Assembly: GCA_903885635.1 (NCBI GenBank)
Contig: CAISJE010000113.1
Location: 1 to 62,526 of the forward strand
From: an uncultured bacterium
Lineage (GTDB): Bacteria > Cyanobacteriota > Vampirovibrionia > Gastranaerophilales > Gastranaerophilaceae
Direction: 5' to 3'
DNA: 62,526 nucleotides
This document shows, piece by piece, positions 7,492 to 14,688 of the stretch. The translations under genes and the position numbers were made by a program. The notes under the pieces were generated by a model that was given only the letters and a program-made list of their open reading frames with translations, ran no database searches and had not been told where the DNA came from. The stretch's first letter is position 1; each line of letters opens with the position of its first letter.

Positions 7492-9957
7492 ATGCAAGTA
7501 TCTTTAAATTGGTTAAATGAGTTTGTTGATTTAAGCGGGCTTAATGAAAAACAAATAGCGCACGAGCTTACGATGAGTGGGCTTGAGGTTGAGGCTGTTG
7601 AGTATGTTAAACCTCAATTTAAAAACATAATCACCGCAAAAATAATTAAAATCGACCAACATCCAAATGCGGATAAATTACACTTGGTTACTGTTGATAC
7701 AGGAACAGAAACGAAAACTGTTGTCTGTGGAGCGCAAAACATTGAAGAAGGGCAGATAATTCCTTACGCTTCAGTGGGTTCAGAAGTATTTTCCAGAAAA
7801 ACAGGCGAAATGTTTACACTGACACCAGCGGAAATTCGTGGCGTGGTTTCTCAGGGCATGCTCTGTTCGGCTGACGAACTCGGGTTAACGGAAAGAAATT
7901 ACCAAAGCGAAGATGGTATTTTAGTTTTAAACCGCTTGTTTAATGATATTGCGCTTGGTAAACCGTTGGAAGACGTTTTAGGTCTTGAAGAAGATATAAT
8001 CCTTGATGTTGCACCCACTGCGAACAGAGGCGACCAAATGTCTGTAATTGGCATTGCAAGAGAGCTTTGCGCAATTTTTGATAAGGAACTGAAATTTTCA
8101 CCGCTAACAAGCACTACTGATTTAAGCACTGATAAGTTTCAAGTGGAAATAATTGACAAAGATGTTTGTAAATATTATTCCTTGGGGGTTTTAAAAGATA
8201 TAAAAATCAAGCCGTCACCGGCATGGATGCAAAAGAGACTAATTGCTTCCGGAATTCGCTCAATCAGCAATGTTGTTGACATTACTAATTACGTATTATT
8301 GGAATACGGAATTCCCCTGCATGCTTTTGATTTAAATAAATTAGACGGGTACTTATGTGTAAGACGCGCATATGACGGTGAAAAAATTACTACGCTTGAC
8401 GGGGTGGAAAGAAGTTTAACCAATGACAGTGTTTTGATTGCAACAAAAGATGAGGGCGTTTGCTTAGCGGGCGTTTTCGGCGGTCAAAACTCTGAAATAG
8501 ATACAGAAACGACTGCAATTGCACTTGAAGCGGCTTATTTTGTGCCGTCAAGCAACAGAAAAAGTTCAAGAAGTGTGGGGTATCGCTCAGATGCCTGTGC
8601 AAGATTTGAACGAGGCGTAGATATCGAAGCGGTTAAGCCTGCTCTAATGCGCGCAATGCAGCTTTTGGCGGAACTAGCTGAGGCAAAAGTTGTTGCGATA
8701 GTTGAGGATGGTGAAAACGAACTTGAAAACTCAGAAATAACTTTAAGATTTCCGCAGGTAAAAAGAGTTTTGGGCTGTGGGATAGAAAATTCAAAATGCG
8801 TTTCAATCCTTGGAAAGTTGGGGTTTAAATTGCTCGGGAAAAATGAGAATGCGGCGAAATTTGAAGTGCCGTCGTTCAGAATAAACGATGTAACAAGGGA
8901 AATAGATTTAATTGAAGAAATTGCAAGAATTAACGGATATGACAAAATAGCACCGAGTCTGCCAAGCAAAAACCAGTCTCCGGTAATTTCGCTTGAAGAA
9001 CAGACTTTAAATAAAATAAATTCAATACTCTTAGCGGCAGGACTAAACGAAATTATAACTACATCTTTAATCGGTGAATCGTTGCTAAAACAATTTGCGC
9101 TCAATTATAACGAAGAAAAAGCAGTAAAAGTAGAAAATGCGCAAAGCGAAGAATATACGATGCTTAGGCAGACTTTAATCGCAAACGTTTTACATTGTAT
9201 GAAATATAATTATGCTAACGCCCAAAAATCTTTCTGGGCTTATGAAATCGGAAAAGTTTACTTCAAAAATACGCCCGCGGATGAAAAAAATAGTGGCGTT
9301 GACGAGATTAAGATGCTTTCAGGCGTTATTACAGGTAATATTGAAAATTCAAAATGGCAGGCGACAGACAAATGTACAGATTTTTATACTTTAAAAGGGA
9401 TTTTTGAAAATTTATTTGAGGAGCTTAATCTTTCAAATAGAATCCAATTTAAACCTTGTGAAAATATCGACTCGCTTCATCCTTATCGAAGCGCAAAAAT
9501 AGTTATGTTGGGTAAAAACCTTATAGAATTGGGATATATTGGGCAACTTCATCCTATTTTAAAGGATAAACTAAAATTAAACCAAGAAGCCTTTTTGTTT
9601 GAAGTGAACTTGGATGAAATTATAAAAGCGATAAATCCAACCACGGTAAGATACAAAAAATTGCCTCAATTCCCTGAAGTTCAAAGAGATTTGGCGTTTA
9701 TTGTCCCAGAAGATGTGAGTTATGAACAGCTCGAAAAAGTTATAAAAAAAGCTGTTAAATCAAGTCTTTTCAAAGGCTGCGAGGTTTTTGACGTTTATAA
9801 AGGCGAAAATATTAAAGAAGGATTTAAAAGTATTGCTTTTAGAGTAAAAATGCAGGATGAGCAAGCAACATTGACGGACGAAATAGTTGACGCTCAAATG
9901 AAATCGGTTCAGGATAATTTACAAAAAGAGTTTGAGCACATTGCTCTCAGAGCTTAA
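7492..9957 (+). CDS. pheT: Phenylalanine--tRNA ligase beta subunit
   Basis: The 821-aa beta subunit forms the alpha2-beta2 PheRS. Domains run in order: an N-terminal segment (MQVSLNWLNEFVDL), an EMAP-like tRNA-binding OB fold (about 40-150, with HPNADKLHLV), the B3/B4 editing region (about 210-390), the B5 domain (about 400-475), the catalytic-like core, and the C-terminal ferredoxin-fold anticodon-binding domain (about 725-820, RDLAFIVPE). The length is normal. The ribosome binding site is AAAGGA. The pheS partner is not adjacent in this window. Confidence 0.97.
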   Translation: MQVSLNWLNEFVDLSGLNEKQIAHELTMSGLEVEAVEYVKPQFKNIITAKIIKIDQHPNADKLHLVTVDTGTETKTVVCGAQNIEEGQIIPYASVGSEVFSRKTGEMFTLTPAEIRGVVSQGMLCSADELGLTERNYQSEDGILVLNRLFNDIALGKPLEDVLGLEEDIILDVAPTANRGDQMSVIGIARELCAIFDKELKFSPLTSTTDLSTDKFQVEIIDKDVCKYYSLGVLKDIKIKPSPAWMQKRLIASGIRSISNVVDITNYVLLEYGIPLHAFDLNKLDGYLCVRRAYDGEKITTLDGVERSLTNDSVLIATKDEGVCLAGVFGGQNSEIDTETTAIALEAAYFVPSSNRKSSRSVGYRSDACARFERGVDIEAVKPALMRAMQLLAELAEAKVVAIVEDGENELENSEITLRFPQVKRVLGCGIENSKCVSILGKLGFKLLGKNENAAKFEVPSFRINDVTREIDLIEEIARINGYDKIAPSLPSKNQSPVISLEEQTLNKINSILLAAGLNEIITTSLIGESLLKQFALNYNEEKAVKVENAQSEEYTMLRQTLIANVLHCMKYNYANAQKSFWAYEIGKVYFKNTPADEKNSGVDEIKMLSGVITGNIENSKWQATDKCTDFYTLKGIFENLFEELNLSNRIQFKPCENIDSLHPYRSAKIVMLGKNLIELGYIGQLHPILKDKLKLNQEAFLFEVNLDEIIKAINPTTVRYKKLPQFPEVQRDLAFIVPEDVSYEQLEKVIKKAVKSSLFKGCEVFDVYKGENIKEGFKSIAFRVKMQDEQATLTDEIVDAQMKSVQDNLQKEFEHIALRA

Positions 9958-9973
9958 ATTTGGAAGGGTGATT

Positions 9974-10621
9974 ATGAAAAAAATCTTAGTTATTTTAACT
10001 TTTTTACTTGGGCTAATATTGCCTGTTCACGCTGATGTTATGCCTTATTATGTAAATAATATAAACACAAATTCTATCGGAGTTTATCAAGCATCAAATC
10101 AAATCAAAATTTATAAAGAGCCTAACGAAAATTCGCAATTACTGTTGAATATTCTTTGGGATAACAAGAGTTATAACTGTCCTGATATTTCCGCAAGTAA
10201 TCTTTTTGCAGTGTTTTTACCAAAAAAAGACCTTGCATTTCTGACAGTGACTGATGAAAATGACAACGAAGATTGGGTTGAGGTTGTTTATAATTCAAAC
10301 GGCGAACGAAAAGGTTGGGTTAAAAAAGACGATGAATACAGATTTATGAACTGGCGCACGTTTTTTAATATTTATGGACGAAAATACGGGCTTTATTATA
10401 TGAAAGATGCGCCCGAAGAAACCAAAACAATTTACAGCTCAAATTCCGAGGACTCGCAAACAATCGGCAAAATTACACTGCCTCAAAATGTAAAACTAAC
10501 CTCAGTTAAAGGCAATTGGCTTTTGATAATAGCGTTTGACATAGATAAACTTCAAAAAATAGGTTGGATAAAATGGCGAAATATATCGGGAGAAATTTAT
10601 CTTTTTCCCGATATTAAATAA
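9974..10621 (+). CDS. Secreted SH3-like protein, unknown
   Basis: The ATG at 9974 has GGAAGG upstream and begins a clear signal peptide (MKKILVILTFLLGLILPVHA, probable cleavage before DVMP). The mature part of about 195 aa has two segments resembling bacterial SH3 repeats: short beta strands ending GWVKKDDEY and later IGWIKWRN. Such proteins often bind cell wall or act as periplasmic accessories. It lies 16 bp after pheT and is probably co-transcribed. Confidence 0.65.
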   Translation: MKKILVILTFLLGLILPVHADVMPYYVNNINTNSIGVYQASNQIKIYKEPNENSQLLLNILWDNKSYNCPDISASNLFAVFLPKKDLAFLTVTDENDNEDWVEVVYNSNGERKGWVKKDDEYRFMNWRTFFNIYGRKYGLYYMKDAPEETKTIYSSNSEDSQTIGKITLPQNVKLTSVKGNWLLIIAFDIDKLQKIGWIKWRNISGEIYLFPDIK

Positions 10622-10670
10622 TTGTTTTTTGGGGTAAAATATTAAGGTAAAGATAAAAAGGGAATTGATT

Positions 10671-11501
10671 ATGTGGGATTATACAAAAGAAGTTATGGAA
10701 CACTACAGAAACCCCAAAAATGTTGGGAAAATTGACGATGCAGAAGCAATCGGCGAAGCAGGTTCCTTGGTTTGTGGTGATGCTTTAAAAATATATCTAA
10801 AAATAAAAGATAATATGATAGTCGATGCTAAATTTCAGACTTTCGGCTGCGGTTCTGCAGTAGCAAGTTCAAGCGTGCTTACCGAGATGATTATAGGTAA
10901 ACCTCTTGATGAAGTTAAAAAAATTACAAACAAGGATATTGCAGATAGATTGGGCGGACTTCCACCTGAAAAGATGCACTGTTCGGTTATGGGACATGAA
11001 GCGCTGGAAAATGCATTAAGCAAGTATTTCAAGGAAGATGTTGCGCCTCATGAAAAAGACAAAATGGTTTGCACATGTTTCAGTGTTACCGAAAAACAGA
11101 TTTTAAACGCTATTAAAGACAATAACCTTAAAACGCTTGAAGAAGTTACCAACTACACAAAAGCAGGCGGTGCTTGCGGAAATTGTAAAGCGGATATTCA
11201 GGCTATTTTGGATAAATATTATGGCTCTGAAACCTCCAAGGCAAAACCTATACTGACAAAAACTCAAAAAATTATTAAAATTAATGACATAATAGAAAAT
11301 CAAATAGCGACAGAGTTAAGAAAAGATGGCGGAGATATTGATTTGATTGATATTGACGACAATAAGGTTTATGTAAAATTAAAAGGCTGCTGTTCAAAAT
11401 GCAAAAACTCGACAATGACTCTCAAAAATTTTGTCGAAGCCACTTTGAGAGAGATGCTTGATGAAGAAATAGAAGTTATTGAGGTAGGTGATTTTGGTTG
11501 A
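10671..11501 (+). CDS. nifU: NifU-type iron-sulfur cluster scaffold, three-domain
   Basis: The product is a complete NifU. An IscU-like scaffold domain (about 1-120) carries the cysteines SLVCGDAL, FGCGS and MHCSVMG. A BFD-like [2Fe-2S] domain follows (about 125-180, CTCFSV and GACGNCK). The C-terminal NifU domain (about 200-276) carries CCSKC. It assembles Fe-S clusters using sulfur from NifS. The ATG at 10671 is preferred over an upstream TTG. nifS follows after a 417-bp gap. No nitrogenase genes are near, so general Fe-S assembly is the likely role. Confidence 0.94.
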   Translation: MWDYTKEVMEHYRNPKNVGKIDDAEAIGEAGSLVCGDALKIYLKIKDNMIVDAKFQTFGCGSAVASSSVLTEMIIGKPLDEVKKITNKDIADRLGGLPPEKMHCSVMGHEALENALSKYFKEDVAPHEKDKMVCTCFSVTEKQILNAIKDNNLKTLEEVTNYTKAGGACGNCKADIQAILDKYYGSETSKAKPILTKTQKIIKINDIIENQIATELRKDGGDIDLIDIDDNKVYVKLKGCCSKCKNSTMTLKNFVEATLREMLDEEIEVIEVGDFG

Positions 11502-11549
11502 AAGGGTGAAGGGTTGAAAGGTTTAAAAGCTGAAAGGTCTTTAAAGTAG

Positions 11550-11569
11550 GGTGGGTTCCCTAACCCACC
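11550..11569. repeat. REP-like palindrome, GGTGGGTT arms
   Basis: An 8-bp perfect inverted repeat, GGTGGGTT / AACCCACC, with a CCCT loop is preceded by GTA. It is of the GTAGGGTGGG type seen as dispersed palindromes in many cyanobacteria and other genomes, often linked to RAYT transposases. The match is from memory of the pattern, not a search. Confidence 0.68.
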
Positions 11570-11609
11570 GTCATCAAGCCCAGAAGAAGTAAAAAGGAAA
11601 AAGTGGTAG

Positions 11610-11629
11610 GGTGCGGATTTAACCGCACC
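11610..11629. repeat. REP-like palindrome, GGTGCGG arms (second copy)
   Basis: GGTGCGG / CCGCACC with a 6-nt AT loop. It is the same core as the palindrome between etfB and etfA at 1378-1397, with one or two loop differences and in the opposite orientation. It lies 40 bp after the GGTGGGTT palindrome. Confidence 0.7.
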
Positions 11630-11815
11630 AACAAAAACCCAACAATTAAAATTTCTCTAGCAAAGGAGATGCGAGCGGGCAAATCTTAATTAAAATTAGG
11701 GACGGAGTAAAAAACAGCGAGTGCAATAAAGCGAGTAAGCCGACATCTCGAAAAAGCAAAGTAGTAGTTCAAAAAAGTTAGTAAAGGCGCCAACAAAACA
11801 ATTAGGTGTAATGGT

Positions 11816-11882
11816 GTCTCACTATATGAGACCCAAGTGATAAAATAATAATTTTAGTGAAGTCGTGAGGCCATTTCTCACG
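11816..11882 (+). promoter_or_regulatory. Two inverted repeats upstream of nifS
   Basis: GTCTCA-ctata-TGAGAC (11816-11832) is a perfect 6-5-6 inverted repeat suitable as a dimeric repressor operator. CGTGAG-7 nt-CTCACG (11864-11882) is a second 6-bp hairpin, 37 bases before the ATG, and could act in the mRNA leader. The repressor is unknown; an Rrf2/IscR-type regulator of Fe-S genes is one possibility. Confidence 0.4.
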
Positions 11883-11918
11883 TTTCGCAGGAGCTCAACG
11901 GAGAAAGAAGGCAAAAAA

Positions 11919-13121
11919 ATGAAAGAAAAATGCTTAATTTACTTAGATAACAACGCAACGACAAGAGTTGACGGACAAGTTTTGGATGCGATGTTACCTT
12001 TCTTGGGTGAGAATTATGCAAATCCATCAAGCATATATAGTTTTGGCGGTGTGGCTCAAAAGGCTGTAGTGAAAGCTCGCGAACAGATTAGAGATTTTAT
12101 CAACGCAAAGAGCGATAAGGAAATTTTCTTTACCGCATCTGGCTCTGAAAGTGCTAATACGGCTATAAGAGGGGTTTTAGAATCAAATAAAACCAAAAAA
12201 CACATTATAACAACAAAAGTTGAACATCCTTGCGTTTTGAACCTCTATAAAACCCTTGAAAAACATGGTTATAAGGTTGATTACATTGGCGTTGATTCCA
12301 ACGGTGATTTGAATTTAGACGCTTTGGCGGCGGCAGTAAATGAGCACACAGCACTTGTTTCTTGCATGTGGGCGAATAACGAAACGGGGATAATTTTCCC
12401 GATTGGAAAAATTTCTCAAATTATCAAATCGAAAAATCAAGACACAAAACTTTTCGTTGACGCGGTGCAGGCGGCGGGTAAAATTTCGATTGATGTACAG
12501 GCTGCAAATATTGATTTGCTAAGTCTTTCAGGGCATAAATTCCATGCCCCCAAGGGCGTTGGGGCTCTGTATGTTAAATCAGGAACCTTATTTTCACCTC
12601 TAATCATCGGGGGGCATCAGGAACGTGGAAAACGCGCAGGGACAGAGAATGTGCCTTATATTGTCGCAATCGGAGAGGCGGCAAGACTTGCAAAAGAAGG
12701 TCTTGAATATGAAGCCACAGAAGTCAAACGTTTACGGGACAAACTTGAAAGTACAATTTTAAAAACTGTTTTTAACACACGTTTAAACAGCGGGTTTAAC
12801 AATAGAGTTCCAAACACCACGAATATCGGGTTTGAATACATAGAGGGCGAATTGATTTTGCTTCATTTGAGCGATTTTGGCATTTGCGCGAGCTCAGGAA
12901 GTGCTTGTACTTCCGGCTCCTTGGAGCCGAGCCATGTCCTAAGAGCAATGGGCGTGCCGTTTACGGCACTGCACGGAAGCATAAGATTTAGTTTAAGCAG
13001 ATTTACAACAGAAAAAGAAGTCGATTCTGTAATCTCGATAATGCCGAGAATTATTGAAAAATTGGTAAAACTCTCCCCGTTCCAGAACGAATTGGAAGAG
13101 TTGAGAAGACTTAGGGGATAA
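11919..13121 (+). CDS. nifS: Cysteine desulfurase NifS
   Basis: This 400-aa PLP enzyme removes sulfur from cysteine to feed Fe-S assembly on NifU. Motifs include IYLDNNATT at the N-terminus, the PLP-lysine segment SLSGHKFHAPKG (about 202-213), RAGTENVPY, and the catalytic cysteine loop SSGSACTSGSLEPSHVL. The loop form is NifS/IscS group I-like. The ATG at 11919 has GAAGG upstream and matches family N-termini; the longer upstream frame does not. A perfect hairpin (12914-12929) lies inside the conserved catalytic-loop codons. Confidence 0.95.
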   Translation: MKEKCLIYLDNNATTRVDGQVLDAMLPFLGENYANPSSIYSFGGVAQKAVVKAREQIRDFINAKSDKEIFFTASGSESANTAIRGVLESNKTKKHIITTKVEHPCVLNLYKTLEKHGYKVDYIGVDSNGDLNLDALAAAVNEHTALVSCMWANNETGIIFPIGKISQIIKSKNQDTKLFVDAVQAAGKISIDVQAANIDLLSLSGHKFHAPKGVGALYVKSGTLFSPLIIGGHQERGKRAGTENVPYIVAIGEAARLAKEGLEYEATEVKRLRDKLESTILKTVFNTRLNSGFNNRVPNTTNIGFEYIEGELILLHLSDFGICASSGSACTSGSLEPSHVLRAMGVPFTALHGSIRFSLSRFTTEKEVDSVISIMPRIIEKLVKLSPFQNELEELRRLRG

Positions 13122-13151
13122 ATTATTATTTAAAATTCATAACTTCAAGAA

Positions 13152-13646
13152 TTGCAAGATGAAATAAATCAACTGATAAATACCATCTGTGCAGGTCAAA
13201 AAAAAGTTACAGAGGAGGAGTTTCAAAAAGCTTTATCTGAAGTAAGAGGCAAGCAAAAAAGAGGGGGGAAAGCCAAACCTTTTGCGGGTAAAGATGTAAA
13301 TGAAGAAAATGACGGCGGGTACTTGGATGAAACAGCACAAAAAAATCTTCTTTTGGGTGTTCCTGTTTGCTTGATAAATGATGACGGTGCTGAAATCCCT
13401 GTCGGGCATTACAAAATTGTCGGCGAAAAAATTAAAGATAAGGTGTATTTAGATTTTTATCAGTCTTACAACCTTGTGGCAAAAATTCCTGCAATAGAGA
13501 CTACCAGTGATTTTGATGAAACTGCGCTTAATTTTGTAAAAATACTTCCTTATAACGAACGGAGAATTAAGCTGATTTACGGCTCCATGGATTTTAACGC
13601 ATATACGTTTATAAAAATTAAAACCGAAATTTCTGATATAAATTAA
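13152..13646 (+). CDS. Conserved hypothetical protein
   Basis: The 164-aa frame starts with TTG (MQDEINQLINTICAG) 30 bp after nifS. An N-terminal Lys/Gly-rich helix-linker is followed by a beta-rich C-terminal part (PVCLINDDGAEIPVGHYKIV). No motifs are recognised. Codons 11-19 carry a 26-bp sequence repeated with one mismatch at 14642-14667. That may mean a partial duplicate of this gene lies downstream. The start has no strong ribosome binding site. Confidence 0.55.
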   Translation: MQDEINQLINTICAGQKKVTEEEFQKALSEVRGKQKRGGKAKPFAGKDVNEENDGGYLDETAQKNLLLGVPVCLINDDGAEIPVGHYKIVGEKIKDKVYLDFYQSYNLVAKIPAIETTSDFDETALNFVKILPYNERRIKLIYGSMDFNAYTFIKIKTEISDIN

Positions 13647-13735
13647 TGAAACTTAACTTCTTGTGCTTTAAATAGCAATTTTTCTGAGTTCTCTGTTTTA
13701 ATACAGTATGTAGATTTATGAAAGTGTGATTTTTA

Positions 13736-14623
13736 GTGACAACAATTCAAAATAATAATTTATTGGCACAGCGTTTGAACAATGAGCAGAATAAAAGACT
13801 CCCTAAGCCTGCTCCAATTCCGCCTGTTTTAGAACCCCCAAAAAAGAATCCTCCAATACATTTACTATTGTTATCGGGGGGTATTGCCATGGCGAATATT
13901 CCTTTGTTTCACATTATTACTCAAAAAATGATAAAAAATGACAAGGAATTAGGGATCAATTTTGACAGTGTAAAAAAAGTATTTTCTACTATGCTTACAG
14001 ATGATAAAAATAATTTAATCAAAAAAGGTGTGAAATATTATATTGCACCTGAAGGCTCTGGGGATGCTAAAAATATAATCAAAAACTATGGCGGAGGGGC
14101 GTATGTGTTTTCTGCAAAAAATGGTATAAAACAAATTGATACAGCGATGGAAAGAGCATCTTTATCTTTACACGAAGCAGGTCATGCCATTAATCATAAT
14201 TGTACAAAATTAGGCAAATTGTATTATAAAGTTCTTAGTAAAATGCCCTCTTTTTTGAAAAATCCTTTAATGCTATCCACCGTAGCCGTCATTATTCTAC
14301 AATCCATTGGTAATGCCTACAATAAGCCTAAAACTGCAAGAAATAGCAATCAAAAAGAATCGTTTTCTATTACAAAATTTGTACATGATAATATCGGAAA
14401 ATTAAGCTTACTTGCCTTTGCACCACTATTATTAGACGAAGGATTTGCAACAAAAAGGGCTTTGAGTGCTGCAAAAAAATTCGCACCTGAGATGTTAAAA
14501 CCACTTAGAAAAAATTTATTTCCAGCAGCACTTACTTATCTCCTTTCTGCCAATGCAATGCTAATATCATCCTTGTTAGGTCGAAAGTACGTTGATGAAG
14601 TTAAAGCCCAACAAAATTCCTAA
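13736..14623 (+). CDS. Membrane protein with HEAGH metallopeptidase motif, unknown family
   Basis: This 295-aa protein has a proline-rich N-terminus and hydrophobic segments near 42-62, 178-196, 222-233 and 262-282. A zinc-peptidase helix LHEAGHAIN has His146, Glu147 and His150. A later DEGFA segment (Glu235) sits after a membrane helix, giving HExxH...E spacing like a membrane gluzincin (M48-type arrangement). Proteolytic activity is inference. The start is GTG with a weak site. Flanking sequences suggest insertion: a 26-bp direct repeat lies on both sides (13183-13208 and 14642-14667). Confidence 0.68.
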   Translation: MTTIQNNNLLAQRLNNEQNKRLPKPAPIPPVLEPPKKNPPIHLLLLSGGIAMANIPLFHIITQKMIKNDKELGINFDSVKKVFSTMLTDDKNNLIKKGVKYYIAPEGSGDAKNIIKNYGGGAYVFSAKNGIKQIDTAMERASLSLHEAGHAINHNCTKLGKLYYKVLSKMPSFLKNPLMLSTVAVIILQSIGNAYNKPKTARNSNQKESFSITKFVHDNIGKLSLLAFAPLLLDEGFATKRALSAAKKFAPEMLKPLRKNLFPAALTYLLSANAMLISSLLGRKYVDEVKAQQNS

Positions 14624-14641
14624 ATTAATAAATTGTTAGCT

Positions 14642-14667
14642 CCATTTGTGCAGGTCAAAAAAAAGTT
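14642..14667 (+). repeat. 26-bp direct repeat of 13183-13208
   Basis: The segment matches 25 of 26 bases with codons 11-19 of the hypothetical gene at 13152. In the matching frame it reads SICAGQKKV and soon stops. It sits in the gap before dppA and looks like a 5' remnant of a duplicated copy of that gene. The enclosed interval contains the HEAGH membrane gene. Confidence 0.7.
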
Positions 14668-14688
14668 TGTTTATGTTAATTTAATAAC

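Larger units (their letters stand above)
11502..11918. other. 417-bp intergenic region between nifU and nifS with repeats and hairpins
   Basis: No gene is supported here. The region starts with a microsatellite tract (about 11500-11545, gttgaaag-type units) and carries two REP-like palindromes (11550-11569 and 11610-11629). A GC-richer unstructured stretch (11640-11800) follows, then two short inverted repeats close to nifS. It may hold the nifS promoter and a regulatory site. Confidence 0.6.

Noticed and set aside
8535-9104. Antisense 189-aa frame in pheT
   Set aside because: It lies fully inside a well-conserved gene on the other strand and shows no motifs or ribosome binding site.
12914-12929. 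Perfect hairpin in nifS as a member of the inserted hairpin family
   Set aside because: It encodes the universally conserved SGSLEPSH segment, so the palindrome is probably a coincidence of conserved codons.
10671-13121. Nitrogen fixation cluster
   Set aside because: nifU and nifS are present but no nifHDK, nifEN or nifB genes are in the window; Fe-S assembly explains the pair.
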